Below are positions 20,401-31,559 of a stretch of 64,000 nucleotides of DNA, piece after piece (position 1 is the first letter of the stretch; every line of letters begins with the position of its first letter). The translations under genes were made by a program, and so were the position numbers. The stretch spans positions 60,632,502 through 60,696,501 of the forward strand of contig NC_134701.1 of the NCBI RefSeq assembly GCF_043290135.1. The letters run 5' to 3'. Below the pieces are notes generated by a model. It was given only the letters and a program-made list of their open reading frames with translations. It had not been told where the DNA came from and did no database searches. Source of the stretch: Rhipicephalus microplus (lineage: Eukaryota; Arthropoda; Arachnida; Ixodida; Ixodidae).

Positions 20401-22470
20401 AAGAAAAACATCGAACTTCCATGGATAACGAATTAAATACCCCATTTATAGCGTCGTCTAGCAAGACTAAGAAGTGCAAGTCATAATGGCGATGTTATGC
20501 AAAGAGCCGAATTTAATGCAGGGAAGCAAGAACTTCCCAGCTAAACAAACGCGGCTAAGAACTTTTTACACACAATTACTTTGCTGAATATGGTTAAGAA
20601 TAATCTCAGAAAATGTTGGATCAACATTTCTCCACATCAATCAACCACAAATACACTTATTCTTGGCCAAACTCCCATAATGATGCCGCAGGTCATTGCC
20701 AACTATTTTAATGAATATTTCACATGTGTATTTACTCAGAATAATCATGACATTTCTTCTTGTATTTAGTTTTGTGCCTCGCTTGTTTCTACTGATGATG
20801 TGTTTGTATCTACAGAATATGCACGCAATTTGGTTGTAAATGTTGATTCAACAAAGTATTCTAGCACAGACAATGTAACAGCGTCTTTATCCATCGTTAT
20901 TGTCAGCCATGCTTGAAAAGTCATTGCCAACATCAACTGTACCATCATCATGGAAAAATGCACAAGTGCTTCCTCTACACGAATCAGGTAGTAAGGACTC
21001 TTTTTCAAACTACAGGCCTATATCACTAACCTCGCACTCATACAAACTGCTAGAACATATCGCCTCTAAACACATAATCAATATTCTTGATTCTATCACG
21101 TCCTATTTAGTGCACCACATGGTTGTCTGCGTGGATTCAGTGCCATCACTCAGCTGACAGAATTCAGACATGATGTTTCAATCGCACTTGACTTAGGCCT
21201 TTATGTGCACGCATTATTCACTGACTTTGAAACGCATTCGACAATGTCATTTTATTTTAAACTGCTATCTAAGCTCGATGTTTTGCTAAAGAACCCCTGC
21301 TTGTTGACTATATTGGTAGTTTTCTTTCGAATCTGTGCAAATATTTATTTTATAAAACATTATATTTGTCCGAAACACACGTATCATCAGGAGTGCCGCA
21401 GGGATTTATGCTAGAGCCCTTACCCCTTCTTGTTGTACATCAACGACCTACCAGGCGTAGTTTCCACCCCAATTCGTCTCTACACTGATGATTGTGTACT
21501 GAATCACGTAATTAATTCACCTAATGATGATCATTCACTCAACGCTTCGTTCTTCCACTTTTGCACAAAGTGTCAGAATTGGCAGGTAAACATTAATTTC
21601 CAGAAGACTGCTCTCATGTGTTTTAGCAGGCAGAAAACCCCATTACGTTCAATTATTCGTTTAAAACTGTGCTGTACAGCGGCTCCCACAATACAAATAT
21701 TTTGGCCTCCTTTTCACCATAAACTCATAATGGTACCAACACATCGATGCAGCTTCCAACAAAGCCCTAAAAAAACTTCGGTGACCTAACTTTTCACTAC
21801 GTTTAGCCCGAAAAGAAACAAAATTGTTAACATATACAACTCTCGTAGGATCCATACTTCAATATGATGCCACTGTATGGTATCCATACAAAATTGATGA
21901 CATGCAACGCATTGAAATAATTCAGAAAAAAGGTATTTGTTTCATATATAGACTCTATGACTGCAATTTCTTACCGCCATTCCACCTAATGCACCTTGGT
22001 TTAACGTTACTTTCTAAACGACGCGACATCGAGTCTCTTAAGCTTTTTCACTTCTTTTTCAATTCGCCACAATATTCGTCGCACAGCCACTACGTAATTT
22101 CTGCATAAATAATATTCACCAGAAATAGCCATATTCTCAACGTATCTGCGTTTAATTATCGCACAGACTTCTTTGAATGCACTTTTTACCCGAAGTATTG
22201 AAACATGACATAACATACCAGGTGGCATTCGCTCATTAAAAAAAGATGAATTTTTGAAGGCACTAGAAGACGACATCCACGAATCCTTACTGTAGCTTTG
22301 CAATGATTGTATAATTACCTTTAGAGCATGTTTCGTACATATTTGACCTTACAATGTTTGTATTTATTTCAAAATCTCTCACTTTTTTTGTATTTTTTTC
22401 TGCTTTGTACCCACTCCTGCAATGGCCTTGTAACAGGGCTGCAGTATGTGAAACTAAATAAAATAAATAA
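20400..22470 (+). mobile_element. Decayed CR1/L2/Jockey-type LINE
   Basis: Pieces of a LINE reverse transcriptase appear in order in several frames: a pre-RT linker with ANYFNEYF (20700-20720), TSTVPSSWKNAQVLPLHESG and NYRPISLTSHSYKLLEHIAS (20927-21070), INDLPGVVSTPIRLYTDD (21439-21500, the degenerate YADD region), and LVGSILQYDATVWYPYK (21840-21895). The endonuclease region was not found, so the copy is 5'-truncated or eroded. The 3' UTR contains CTGCAATGGCCTTGTAACAG and ends in a TAAATAAAATAAATAA tail near 22470. No intact ORF remains. Confidence 0.82.
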
Positions 22471-24100
22471 TAGTAAAGGAGAAACGAATAAAATAGCTGA
22501 AAGACTCAAGCTATGGATCGAGTTTGAAACTACGTGTTTATTCAATACATATCGAACAATGGCTGAAAAATCAATATATGCAAAACAATTCTAGGAGCTA
22601 AACATTCCAAAAAATGTTCATAGGAACATGCTTGTTGCTCCGTGTGCGGGTGTGCAGTGCAAAATTCAAGTTACTTGTGACTACAATAATATAGATGATG
22701 TTCGGCGACTGTTTCGCATTGTTACAAATCATTATTTTTACTAGTTATTGATGTCTTCTTTTCTATTCCTGCTTGTGATCTTGCTGTTAATACATCATAT
22801 TATTTGTTCATTACTGCCAATATGTCACGGCTCTATTTGGTAATTATACGCTATCTGCATTAGAGAGTGTTTCCTTGTTTATTCTTGATGTTTCGGAGTT
22901 TTTTGCTATGAAATTTCTGGTTCTGCTACCTCAGTGTAAAGCCTAGTCGGGAGATAGGTGCTTTTTTTTGCTTTTTTTGCCTTACGTCATGGGCAAATCC
23001 TGCATACGTGTTATTGGTAAAATTTTATTGGTTATGCATGGTGGCTGGTCTTGCACCACTTGTTAATCATTTGATCATACGCATACTTGTTTTTCATTGC
23101 TCTTGCGCAACTTGCGGCACGTATAGACTATTTTACACTATTATTGTGCGTGTCACCATAATGGGCTGATGAGCTGATGTTTTCTTGTTTTTATATTGTG
23201 ACGCGAATTAATCACGCCATTAAACATCGTGTGCACCAACCGAAGCGTTTTAATGCGCAGCCATCTATCATGACACTGTCCACATAGTTGTTGAAAAGCG
23301 AAACTAAAACGTGAACAGGCCACTATGGCGCCACTGAAACCGATTTGTAAAGCATAGTATTAAAATGGTCAGTCACGCACAATAAACATTTGTAAGTAGC
23401 GCTGGATGGAGTCTGTTTTCTCAAGTGGAAGCGTGTGTGAATTTTTGTGCGTTTCTAGAGATTCCCAAGCTCCGCTAAAACTTACATCACGCGCAAAGCT
23501 TGCAAAAGAACCATGTTTGAATGTGTTTTTCTGTCGTTTTCAAAGAGATTATGCTGCTATGCTCCCACCGACAGTCTCAGTGCTCAAATACATGGGTTTG
23601 ACGCATCCGGGTAGCTGCAAACGTTGGTGCGGTCAATATTGGAAACACTTCATAGCAACAATAAAAACTGCTGGTAAAATATTTAGCATGTGACAACAAA
23701 ATCTGATTCGTGAAACAAGGTTTTCACAATTCCACAAAAGCATAGGCGTTCGCACTGGCATAGATAACGGGGAAGCACTGAGCTTCCAAAGTGCGTCTTG
23801 CGAAACCGCACAATACATTGTTTTTCACACTTCACTTGTCCAATCAAGAAAATAAAAGGCTAGAAAAGGGCGCCCTATATAAAAAATACAAGAAAGTGCA
23901 GCAACGTTGCATAATTTATTTCCACTTTCATCTATGCATGCTATCCAGTGGAACTACACAAAATATTATGACTTTTACACTTCACTTGTGTGAAGTGTGA
24001 AGCGTGTCGGAAAGTTGTATAAATGAGTGTCATCGTGAGCACAATAATTAAGGCTAAAGAAGGCTTCCGAGCATTACAGTGCCGTTCGTGTAACTGTTTT
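22471..24100. other. AT-rich DNA without a recognisable gene
   Basis: A 95-codon frame at 23406-23693 has no domain or splice context. A small hairpin (ACACTTCAC, 4-nt loop, reverse complement) lies at 23977-23998. Nothing else is supported. Confidence 0.45.
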
Positions 24101-24114
24101 GGTAAATGCAGCCT

Positions 24115-24265
24115 TTTGACCCGCTGGTCCCGGGATTCCGTGTGCTCAGATTGGGATGCACAGTAAAGGACCCCAGGCAGTCAAAATTTCTGAAGCCCTC
24201 CACTACGGCGTCTCTTGTAATCATGTGGTGGTTTCGGGACGTTAAACCGCACTAGTAATCATCAT
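24115..24265 (+). mobile_element. tRNA-derived SINE, 5'-truncated
   Basis: Matches the 3' two thirds of the SINE at 54518-54759: shared blocks include CCCCAGGCAGTCAAAATTTC, CCCTCCACTACGGCGTCTCT and GACGTTAAACCGC. The tRNA-like head is missing or eroded. The family looks like the Ruka-type SINEs of ticks (recalled, not searched). Confidence 0.75.
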
Positions 24266-25125
24266 CAAATGCACCCCTCTTTTCGATGAAAGCTCTATAT
24301 ACGGAAGCCATCAAGGACAACGCAGCCGCAAAATCGTGCTGCCTTGCCCGTCCTGTATCAGCAAGGCACCTGTGTGTCGCAGAAAGCATTCCTATTTCTA
24401 TAAGAGTGAAACGTCAAGTGGCTAATGTTCTGCGTGCAAAACTAACAAATGGAAAGCTTCACTTTGCCGAGAGAAGATTACGGTAGAGTAAACCACAAAA
24501 ATGCTTTAGCATTATGGTCAGTGGTTGCAGACAGCCTCGCTTTAGTAGCATGCGCGCTTGCTCAATGGTCACATAAAAAGAAGTATAGACACTATTAAAA
24601 TCTTATTTCTTCTCCTTCATCCTGTAGCCGATGGCCCCATCTAATTTCTGCTGAAAGCTTTCATAAGAACACTGCAATATCCGTCCAAAGCATTTCATGG
24701 TCATACCAATCTCTCTGAGAATACTTATCTCTGAGGAAAATATGGAAGTAAAAGTTGCAATAATTTTAGTTTAAAAAACATTAAATGTTCCATTCTATTG
24801 GTGTTCTTAGTAATCGTCGTTGCTCGTTTAAACAGTCTTAGAAGGTAAATTGTTAGTTTAATTTTTAAATCTTCAAGCACTGTAGAGTCAGTGAACGCAC
24901 TGAGGGTATTATTTCATTAGTTATCACTAAGCGAATTTATGAACCTCACAAATCAGAACATCGGAAAACAAGTACATTATTGATAAATTTATAAGCGTAA
25001 AAAGTGTCTTACCAATATCCCGCCTAATGAATTTCTTATTAAATTGCGTTTCACCTTTGGAAGGAGCCAGGGTTTTCTACCTCCCTCTACTGAGATCGCT
25101 TTTATTTTCTTTTTTGTTTCGCAAG
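24266..25125. other. AT-rich DNA without a recognisable gene
   Basis: No domain, RNA gene or repeat was recognised. A 66-codon frame at 24286-24486 has no supporting context. Confidence 0.4.
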
Positions 25126-25263
25126 CTTTGTTCCGATAAAGAGCTGTCCAGGAACTACTTTTACAACAGCAAGCTCCGCGTATCCTTTACCTACAGCAAG
25201 GCCTCTGAAGTCACCGTAACGTTCGACAGCGAGAGGGCGCTTCGTTCGAAGGTTCGTACATAA
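25126..25263 (+). CDS. Candidate terminal host exon (45 codons plus stop), unknown protein
   Basis: A strong pyrimidine tract (TTTTATTTTCTTTTTTGTTTC) ending GCAAG precedes 25126. The following 138 nt are open in phase 0 and end with TAA at 25261-25263. The peptide includes RNYFYNSKLRVSFTYSKASE and TVTFDSERALRSKVRT, and its GC content is well above that of the flanks. An AATAAA lies at 25293-25298, thirty bases past the stop. No family recognised and no upstream exon found. The combination of acceptor, phase, codon-like sequence and poly(A) signal is suggestive only. Confidence 0.3.
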   Translation, partial: LCSDKELSRNYFYNSKLRVSFTYSKASEVTVTFDSERALRSKVRT

Positions 25264-26331
25264 TTTGTACACGGCGTCTTTTAATATTGGTTAATAAATT
25301 ATTTATTTTCTCGACCGTCATAACTGCAGCTATTAGGCATAAAGGCGTAAATAACGAAATGAAGACTACCAAGCAATAGGTATCTTTGGCAGCTGATAAT
25401 AAATATAAGCTACGATGATCAACTAGGAAAGTGAAGAAAAATAAGCTTACATGTGAATGTTGACTGAAACATCGAATCTAATATTGAATCAAATGTATAG
25501 TAAACAGCCCATATCAAAAATACTGGAGAACGAAATGTGTATTTTTGTGCGTTTTCTTTTTTAATACTTAGCTTTTGTATAGTGCAATCGGTGTACACAC
25601 TTTGTAGTTGACTTCAAATTCAATATTTCTTCTGCTTCTATGCTGAAGCGTAGAACGGAGAGAGATTTGCAGCTATGTGAAGACTATGATGTGTTCGTTC
25701 TCGAATCACCGTGATATTGTGAAAACAGAGAAGTTAAAACGCCCGAATCACTGAAAGTAAGCAAATATGCACCAGCAGTAGTGATACACAAATTCGCAAG
25801 TTTAATTATAGCTTTCAAGTTAGTTGCTTTGGCAAAACGTGCCTACCTTGCAATAGTAAAATTGCCCATTCACAGAATTTAAACACGAAAATACATGCGT
25901 TTACACAGCTCGTTGCGAACCTCAGCCCCTCAGCTCGCATCGAGCGGCAAAAGAGGATATCGCAGCTCTTAACAAATACACAATTAAACCACCACTTGCC
26001 ACTTGGCCACTTGCCTAGAACACACAGCATCACAGCAGTACTTGGGACAGAAGAGCATGAGACGCTACAGCTTCTTGTTTCGTGGAGACGAAGGTAACTT
26101 TTTCGAAAGAGTTGGGCCGTTTGGCTATTAGGTGTGGTGCAGTCGAAAGACAACGTATAGGCGGCATTTCAAAAAACAAAGCGCACAAAAGCTACGTTCA
26201 ACTTCCAAGGTGTTCACAGCAAGCGACACACAAACTACCAAAACAGAAGAAACTTTGGCAGATCCCACGTCCTGTGGGAATAGTTGATAGGTTAAGCACG
26301 AATCAAGAAAGCTCATATGTCACATTAATAT
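25264..26331. other. AT-rich DNA without a recognisable gene
   Basis: Short frames only; no domain, RNA gene or repeat was recognised before the Gypsy-3 LTR. Confidence 0.4.
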
Positions 26332-26642
26332 TGTAGCATATATAACAACCTCAAAACAAGGATGTCCTATTTACACATTTTCATAAGAGTGAACTTATGC
26401 CCAAAGTCAAAGGAATGACACACCAGCTGGAAAAAGGAACAGAACGTCCGCAGTCTTAGTGAACCTCTGCCTCGAACACCGTCGTGCCGTCTTCACGCAC
26501 GCTGGCCGCTCGGTCAAAGCTCGTGCTCATGCAGGACCCACTCGCCCATTGCGGCTGGCTTCGTCTCTTCTAGCGGAACCGTCCGCACTTCTCTTGTTTG
26601 TGATGTCTGCCTTACACTGAGCGTTGGCAGTTTCCCGTGGCA
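26332..26642 (-). repeat. Gypsy-3 3' LTR
   Basis: 311 bp, equal in length to 31231-31541. It is preceded (minus-strand sense) by the polypurine tract GAGAGGGGAGATAA at about 26643-26656. Confidence 0.93.
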
Positions 26643-26725
26643 TTATCTCCCCTCTCAAGCGGCACCGCCCCGATGCACGTATTGCGGTTGTAGTATAGCA
26701 AGCAATTGCTTGGCTAGTCTTCGTA

Positions 26726-27890
26726 TCAGTCATAGTAGGGCTTCGTGCGTACAATGTGTTCGCGCTCGGTGGGATTGCGTCGTCTCGAATGCACGTGGCC
26801 TGCAGGCTTGACTTCAGAAACTAGGTCTCTGAGTCGGTCAACTATCTCATGTGGGCCAAAATATCGGCAAATGAGTTTTTGCGACAGGGCTCTTTGGCGT
26901 ACTGGGATCCATATGCACAATTTGTCGCCAACATCATACCACGTTCCACGTCTTCCCTGGTTGTAGCGGTCGGCATCGAGCCGCGCTTGGTGACATATTC
27001 GGTACCTTGCTAACTGGAGGGCCTCTCCCGCTCCTTGTATAAAGTCGCTCAGATTAGGGGGGCAGTCGTCTTGGTCAATCGGTAACATCGCATCCAGTGT
27101 GGTGGTTACTGCACGACCGTAAACTAGTTGAAATAGGGTTACCTTGGTTGTCTTTTGTACAGTGGTGTTGTAAGCAAAGGTGACATATGGTAAAATTTCG
27201 TCCCAGTTTTTGTGCTCGACATCCACGTACATAGATATCATGTCAGCAAGAGTTCTGTTAAGACGCTCCTTCAGGCCATTGCTTCGAGGATGATATGCGG
27301 TTGTTTTTCTGTGAATAGTGTGAGTCATATTGAGGAGACACTTCACAACTTCCCCTGTGAAAGCCGTTCCGCGATCGGTGATTACGACTGTTGGAGTGCC
27401 ATGCCGGAGAACTATGATGCATGCAAAAAATTTGGCCACTTCAGCTGCCGTTCCCTGGTCAAAGGAGTCTCTTTTGGCGTATCTCGTTAAGTAATCGATC
27501 GCGACCACGATCTATTTCCTGCCGAATGAAGACGTTGGGAAGGGTCCGAGGAAGTCCATTTCAACTTCTAGGAAAAGAGCTTTCGGTGGGGCTATAGGTT
27601 GGAGAATGCCCGACAGTTTAGCACTGGTTGCTTTCGGTCTTTGGCATTCACGGCATGTCTTGACATAGCGCTCTACTGAACCTAAGAGCTTGGGCCAATA
27701 GTAGTGCAGACTGATTCTTGCATGCGTTCGAGTCGCGCCCAAATGTCCAGACATGGGCTCATCGTGGCACGCTTGTACTATTTCTTATTGCATAGTTGTA
27801 GGAACGACAAGCAGGAACTTTTCGCGGTTGGGCTCTTGTAGAGAACATTTTTAGAGGCAGAACGATGCAAGGCTTCGGGAAAATATATGC
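26726..27890 (-). pseudogene. pol: Gypsy-3 integrase
   Basis: Minus-strand integrase: zinc-binding part (SGHLGATRTHARISLHYYWP, then KTCRECQRPK), DDE core with Asp in MDFLGPFP, Asp in VVITDRGTAFTG and Glu in NGLKERLNRTL, and a C-terminal GPY/F-like motif (CRYFGPHEIVDRL). A TAG at 27512-27514 splits the core after FGRK. All three catalytic acids remain. It ends near 26735 just before the 3' LTR region. Related to but distinct from the Gypsy-1 and Gypsy-2 integrases. Confidence 0.88.
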
Positions 27891-27897
27891 GGCACTT

Positions 27898-27939
27898 GTA
27901 CGTCTACTCCTTCCAGGTATTTGAAAGGAGTAGACGTAC
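27898..27939. repeat. Perfect 15-bp hairpin at the Gypsy-3 deletion junction
   Basis: GTACGTCTACTCCTT (27898-27912), 12-nt loop, exact reverse complement (27925-27939). One arm is genuine integrase-linker sequence (minus-strand codons for EGVDV); the other is an inverted copy lying where Gypsy sequence stops and foreign sequence starts. Confidence 0.9.
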
Positions 27940-28152
27940 TTCTGCTACTGTATTTGAACCCACCTAAGACCGATGTTACTCGCATCTGTGTGTATTTTCG
28001 TACCAGCCGTCCCGTCAGAATGAGAAAGAATCGGAGGCTTTTCCAACCATTTTCGTTATTCGTTGAAGGCGCTCTGTTGCTACTTTTCTCGCTGAAAAGG
28101 CTCAATTTTGTCTCGCAAGTCTCGTTTATGGCTTTGCGATTTTCGAGAAATT
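27940..28152. other. Foreign segment replacing Gypsy-3 RNase H
   Basis: Between the RT end (LGLCAYYRRSV at 28153) and the integrase start lie about 210 bp that match neither RNase H nor any other Gypsy domain. In Gypsy-1 and -2 the equivalent interval is about 800 bp of RNase H and linker. This is therefore a deletion with filler DNA. Confidence 0.7.
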
Positions 28153-29700
28153 TTAGACAGACCTTCTGTAGTACGCACACAGACCTAAAAATCTCCGCAC
28201 TGATACTTTGTCTGTTGGTACCGGAAACCTTGCGATGGCGGCTGTCTTTTCGGGATCAGGTCGAATGCCTTGCGCGCTGACGACGTCCCCAAGAAATCGA
28301 AGTTCTTCAAAGCCGAAATGGCACTTCTCTGGCTTGATAGTCAAGTCTGCTAAAGCAGTTTCTCTAACACAGACCGAATGCGTTTTACGTGCTCCTCGAA
28401 TGCTGCGGCGAAGATGACCACGTCGTCCTGGTACACTAGGCAACACTGCCACTTCAATCCGGAAAGCACAGTGTTTATCATGTGCTGGAACGTCGGCGTC
28501 ACGCAACAGAGTCCAAAAGGGAGAGCCTTAAATTAAACAGTCCGTCCTTGGTAATAAACGCAGTCTCCTCGCGATCATGTTCATCAACTTCAAACTGCCA
28601 GTATCCACTCTTCAGGTCAGTGACGAGAAGAACTTAGCCCACCGAAATCAATTTAACGTGTCGTCGATGCGCAAAAGGGGGTATACATCCCGTTTGTCAC
28701 AGCATTCAATTTTCGGTAGTCGACATAAAACTCTAGCGTGTTATCCTTCTTCTTGCCAAGCACCTCGGGAGATACCCACAGACTGTTAGAAGGCTGGATA
28801 ACATCATCTTGAAATATCTCCCGTACCTTATTTTTTCTATAACTTCTCTTTCTTTCGGTGAAACACGATACAGGTGCTGGAATACCGGCTTGGTTACCGC
28901 GTCTGTTGTAATTTTGTGTTTTGAAATCCTCATACACCGTACCTTTGAACTATTGGAGAAACAGCCGTGGAATTCCGTACTAAGTCATATAACTGTTGAC
29001 GTTGAATTGCTGAAAGGTTAGGATGGACAGATATGACGTCGAAGACGTCAGATATTAGTTTCATATTGGTTGGTGTAGTTTCGAGACTACCTACTTCTGT
29101 CACTTCACAGAACTCATCGCGAAATGCTATGGCTGTTCCTTTTGCAAAGTGTTGGAATTTGTTCCTAATGTTTGTGAGGAGGGCGCCTGCACACACACCT
29201 CTCTTCAGGAAAACATCCATGTTGCAGTCTGCCATACCTTCATAGTCGCTATATGTAACATTTCTGGCAAGAACCATTACACTGCTTCGTGGCGGTATCG
29301 TTACATCGTCATCGAAGACCTGTAGTGAATTGCTGTATCGCTCCTCTGCTTGTGCTGCTCTTATAGCGTGTTCTGTCGAAAATGACACGCCTGACCTCTG
29401 CAAGTTAGTCATGACACCATTAGCTTGCTGGAAATTTGTTTCGAGTATGACTTCCCTCGAACCCATGGGCAGGACGACAAAGCCACCAACGAAAGTGAAG
29501 CCCCGCATCACCCGTATCACGACCCTTGCGGTATGTCGGCCAAAAGGGGTTATGAGGTGACCGCCTGTCGTACGTACTTGAGGTCTATTCTATTCGGTCA
29601 GAAATTTCCTGAGTCGCTTCGCTAATTCGTAACTTATCACAGCATAATCCACAGCAGTATTGATGAAAGCATTGAGCTCTAGTCTCTCAGTCACCAACGG
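28153..29700 (-). pseudogene. pol: Gypsy-3 pol, protease and RT part
   Basis: Reading the minus strand from 29700 down: a protease block with INTAVDYAVISYELAKRLRK, where the usual DTGAD has become NTAVD, so the catalytic Asp is gone. Next come FVGGFVVLPMGSREVILETN and a linker (28930-29520); RT fingers with DDVIQPSNSLWVSPEVLG and FYVDYRKLNAV (28653-28937); the catalytic box as VYQDDVVIF (about 28410-28435, Gln for Leu in YLDD); and the RT thumb LTIKPEKCHFGFEELRFLGD with RRFLGLCAYYRRSV (28153-28330). Frames change several times. The product would be inactive. Confidence 0.85.
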
Positions 29701-29829
29701 CAAGATTGACGTGTTTTCTCTTTACTGTACTCCTTTACCTAAAAACACTCGTCATCGTCGTGATCGTATTGCAGTGGAGGATCTTCATAACACAAGTCGC
29801 CAGTGGCCTCGCCTTCACAGGTCGTCCTC

Positions 29830-31206
29830 TTGAGTTTTCAGGATTTAGGCTAGGCGAACGATGCCTAGACCTGCTTGAGAAAGGGCGTGGGCTGGACGAG
29901 CGGTAGCGCACAGGGGATGGTGAGCGTGGTTGATGATGGCGAAGCAGGTTTAAGTTCCGACGTGAGCATAGCTATTCTTTAAACTCGGAAGGCCTCTCGC
30001 CATTTTGCGGAGACGGTGCGTAACTGGCGAATTCCCTCAGATTAGCTTGGAGATATTGGCAGAATTGGTACAGGTGGTCAGCCTCTTCGCCGTGAAAGCA
30101 AAATGACATACGTGCGTCATCTCGCCCTGCATAGCTCTTCTTTGGCATTGTCTCTGTCGCACGAAGTGGAGTGCGTGCTGCCTCTATGATTTCAGGCGAA
30201 CTGCGCATTGTCTGCACTTGGTGTCTCGATCGGCGCACAGTGCAGAGCAGGTCGCATGAGCACCTCAGAGTACGTCGCCGACTTTGGTGTCACTGGCACA
30301 TCACTCTGCGCGGCTTCCGCATGGCCTGCCGAATTTCTCTTTGGACGACTTCAGCTACTGACAGCTCGGCGTGAGGCCAGGTGACTGCAGTTTCCTTAAT
30401 TCCTCCCAGACAACAGACCGGACAATCTCCCGCAATGTGTCAAGATTATCTCCGCTGCCTGCTGAGTTGACTCCTGCTGATGCAATGGCTACATCATGGT
30501 TGTAGTGTCGGGCTCTTTGCTGCAGTGTCATTTCGATGGTTGTTGTTTCCGACCGAAACTCAGCAGCAGTACGGGTTAGATTGAGTCCCGCGAACGACTC
30601 TTTCTTTACCCCGTGCATGAGGTGCCACACCTTCTTGTCTTCCTTCATGCCGGGATCAGCTCGCTTGAGAAGGCAGGACATATCTTCGATGAACATCGCG
30701 ACAGTTTCGTTCGTTCGTTGATTTCATGTACGAAGAGCTGCTTCTGCCTTTTCCCGGCGATCACTGTTGCCAAACGTACTCAGTACCTGCCGCCGATACT
30801 CTTACCACTACGTAAGATATTCCTCCTGGTTTTTGTACCACACTCCCGCAGAGTCTTCCAACGCAATATAGACGTTGCGCAGCTTGAACCCCTCGTTACA
30901 TGGATTCAGATTCACCAATCTCTCGAAATGCTTTAAGCAGTCTTCGGCGTCCTCGTATGGGTCATCGCAAAACACCTTTGTAATGACAGGTTGGCTTACG
31001 ATGAGTTGTCCCACCGTAACTTGGCTCGTCATTGTGGGGGTGTCACTTGTCTCTGTCACCGATGTTTTTGACATATAAAGATGTGGTCCGAATTCTGGCG
31101 ATTCTCCTCGGATATGGCGGCTCACTTGTTGGTGTACCGGTGCAAGCTCCACAGAATGTGGCTGGTCTGTGCTTAGACTTCGCTCTCGTGTGGGGCTCGA
31201 AATCAT
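29830..31206 (-). pseudogene. gag: Gypsy-3 gag
   Basis: Gag in broken pieces: N-terminal and capsid part (30808-31206, with DPYEDAEDCLKHFERLVNLN), middle (30355-30696, FIEDMSCLLKRADPGMKEDK) and the zinc-knuckle region (29972-30238). There the CCHC box is degenerate (CFHGEEADHLYQFC: the second Cys is lost). Beyond an in-frame TAG the Ser/Arg/Pro tail (RSPSPVRYRSSSPRPF) persists to LNPEN at 29834-29845, which aligns with the C-terminal PEN of Gypsy-1 Gag. The final codon after it is TCA where the others have a stop. Confidence 0.82.
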
Positions 31207-31213
31207 TTACCCC

Positions 31214-31225
31214 GCACCTCCACTA
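31214..31225 (-). promoter_or_regulatory. Gypsy-3 primer-binding site
   Basis: Minus-strand TAGTGGAGGTGC, five bases inside the LTR. It differs by one base from the TGGTGGAGGTGC of Gypsy-1 and Gypsy-2. Confidence 0.6.
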
Positions 31226-31230
31226 GAATT

Positions 31231-31541
31231 TGTAGCAGGTATCACAACCTCAAAACGAGGTATCCTAATTACACGTTTTAATATGGGTGAACTTGTGCCC
31301 AAAGCCAAAAAAATAACGCAGCGGCTGGGAAAAGGAACCGAACGTCCGTAGTCCTTGCAAACCTCTGCCTCGAACACCGTCGTTTTCGTCTTCACGCTCG
31401 CTGGCCGCCCGGTCAAAACTCCTGCGCATGCAGAACCCGCTCGCCCATTCCGGCTGGCTTTGTCTCTTGTAGCGGTGCCTTCTGCACTTCTCTTGTTCAC
31501 AATGTCTGCCTTACACTGAGCGTTGGCACTTTTCCATGGCA
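31231..31541 (-). repeat. Gypsy-3 5' LTR
   Basis: 311 bp, paired with 26332-26642. On the plus strand it begins TGTAGCAGGTATCACAACCT and ends TTTTCCATGGCA. Confidence 0.93.
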
Positions 31542-31559
31542 AAATTATGCCGTAAAGAA

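Larger units (their letters stand above)
26332..31541 (-). mobile_element. Ty3/Gypsy LTR retrotransposon 'Gypsy-3' (minus strand)
   Basis: Two 311-bp LTRs flank a minus-strand gag-pol. Read on the minus strand the LTR starts TGCCA and ends GCTACA. LTR divergence is visibly higher than in Gypsy-1 or -2, so this is an older insertion. The flanks ATAT (26328-26331) and AAAT (31542-31545) look like a mutated 4-bp duplication. Gag and pol have many frameshifts, the protease active site is changed, RT has YQDD for YLDD, and RNase H is missing, replaced by about 200-250 bp of unrelated sequence. Order of domains and primer site agree with Gypsy-1 and -2. Confidence 0.92.

Noticed and set aside
23406..23693. 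95-codon plus-strand frame
   Set aside because: No recognised domain, no clear splice signals, composition close to background.
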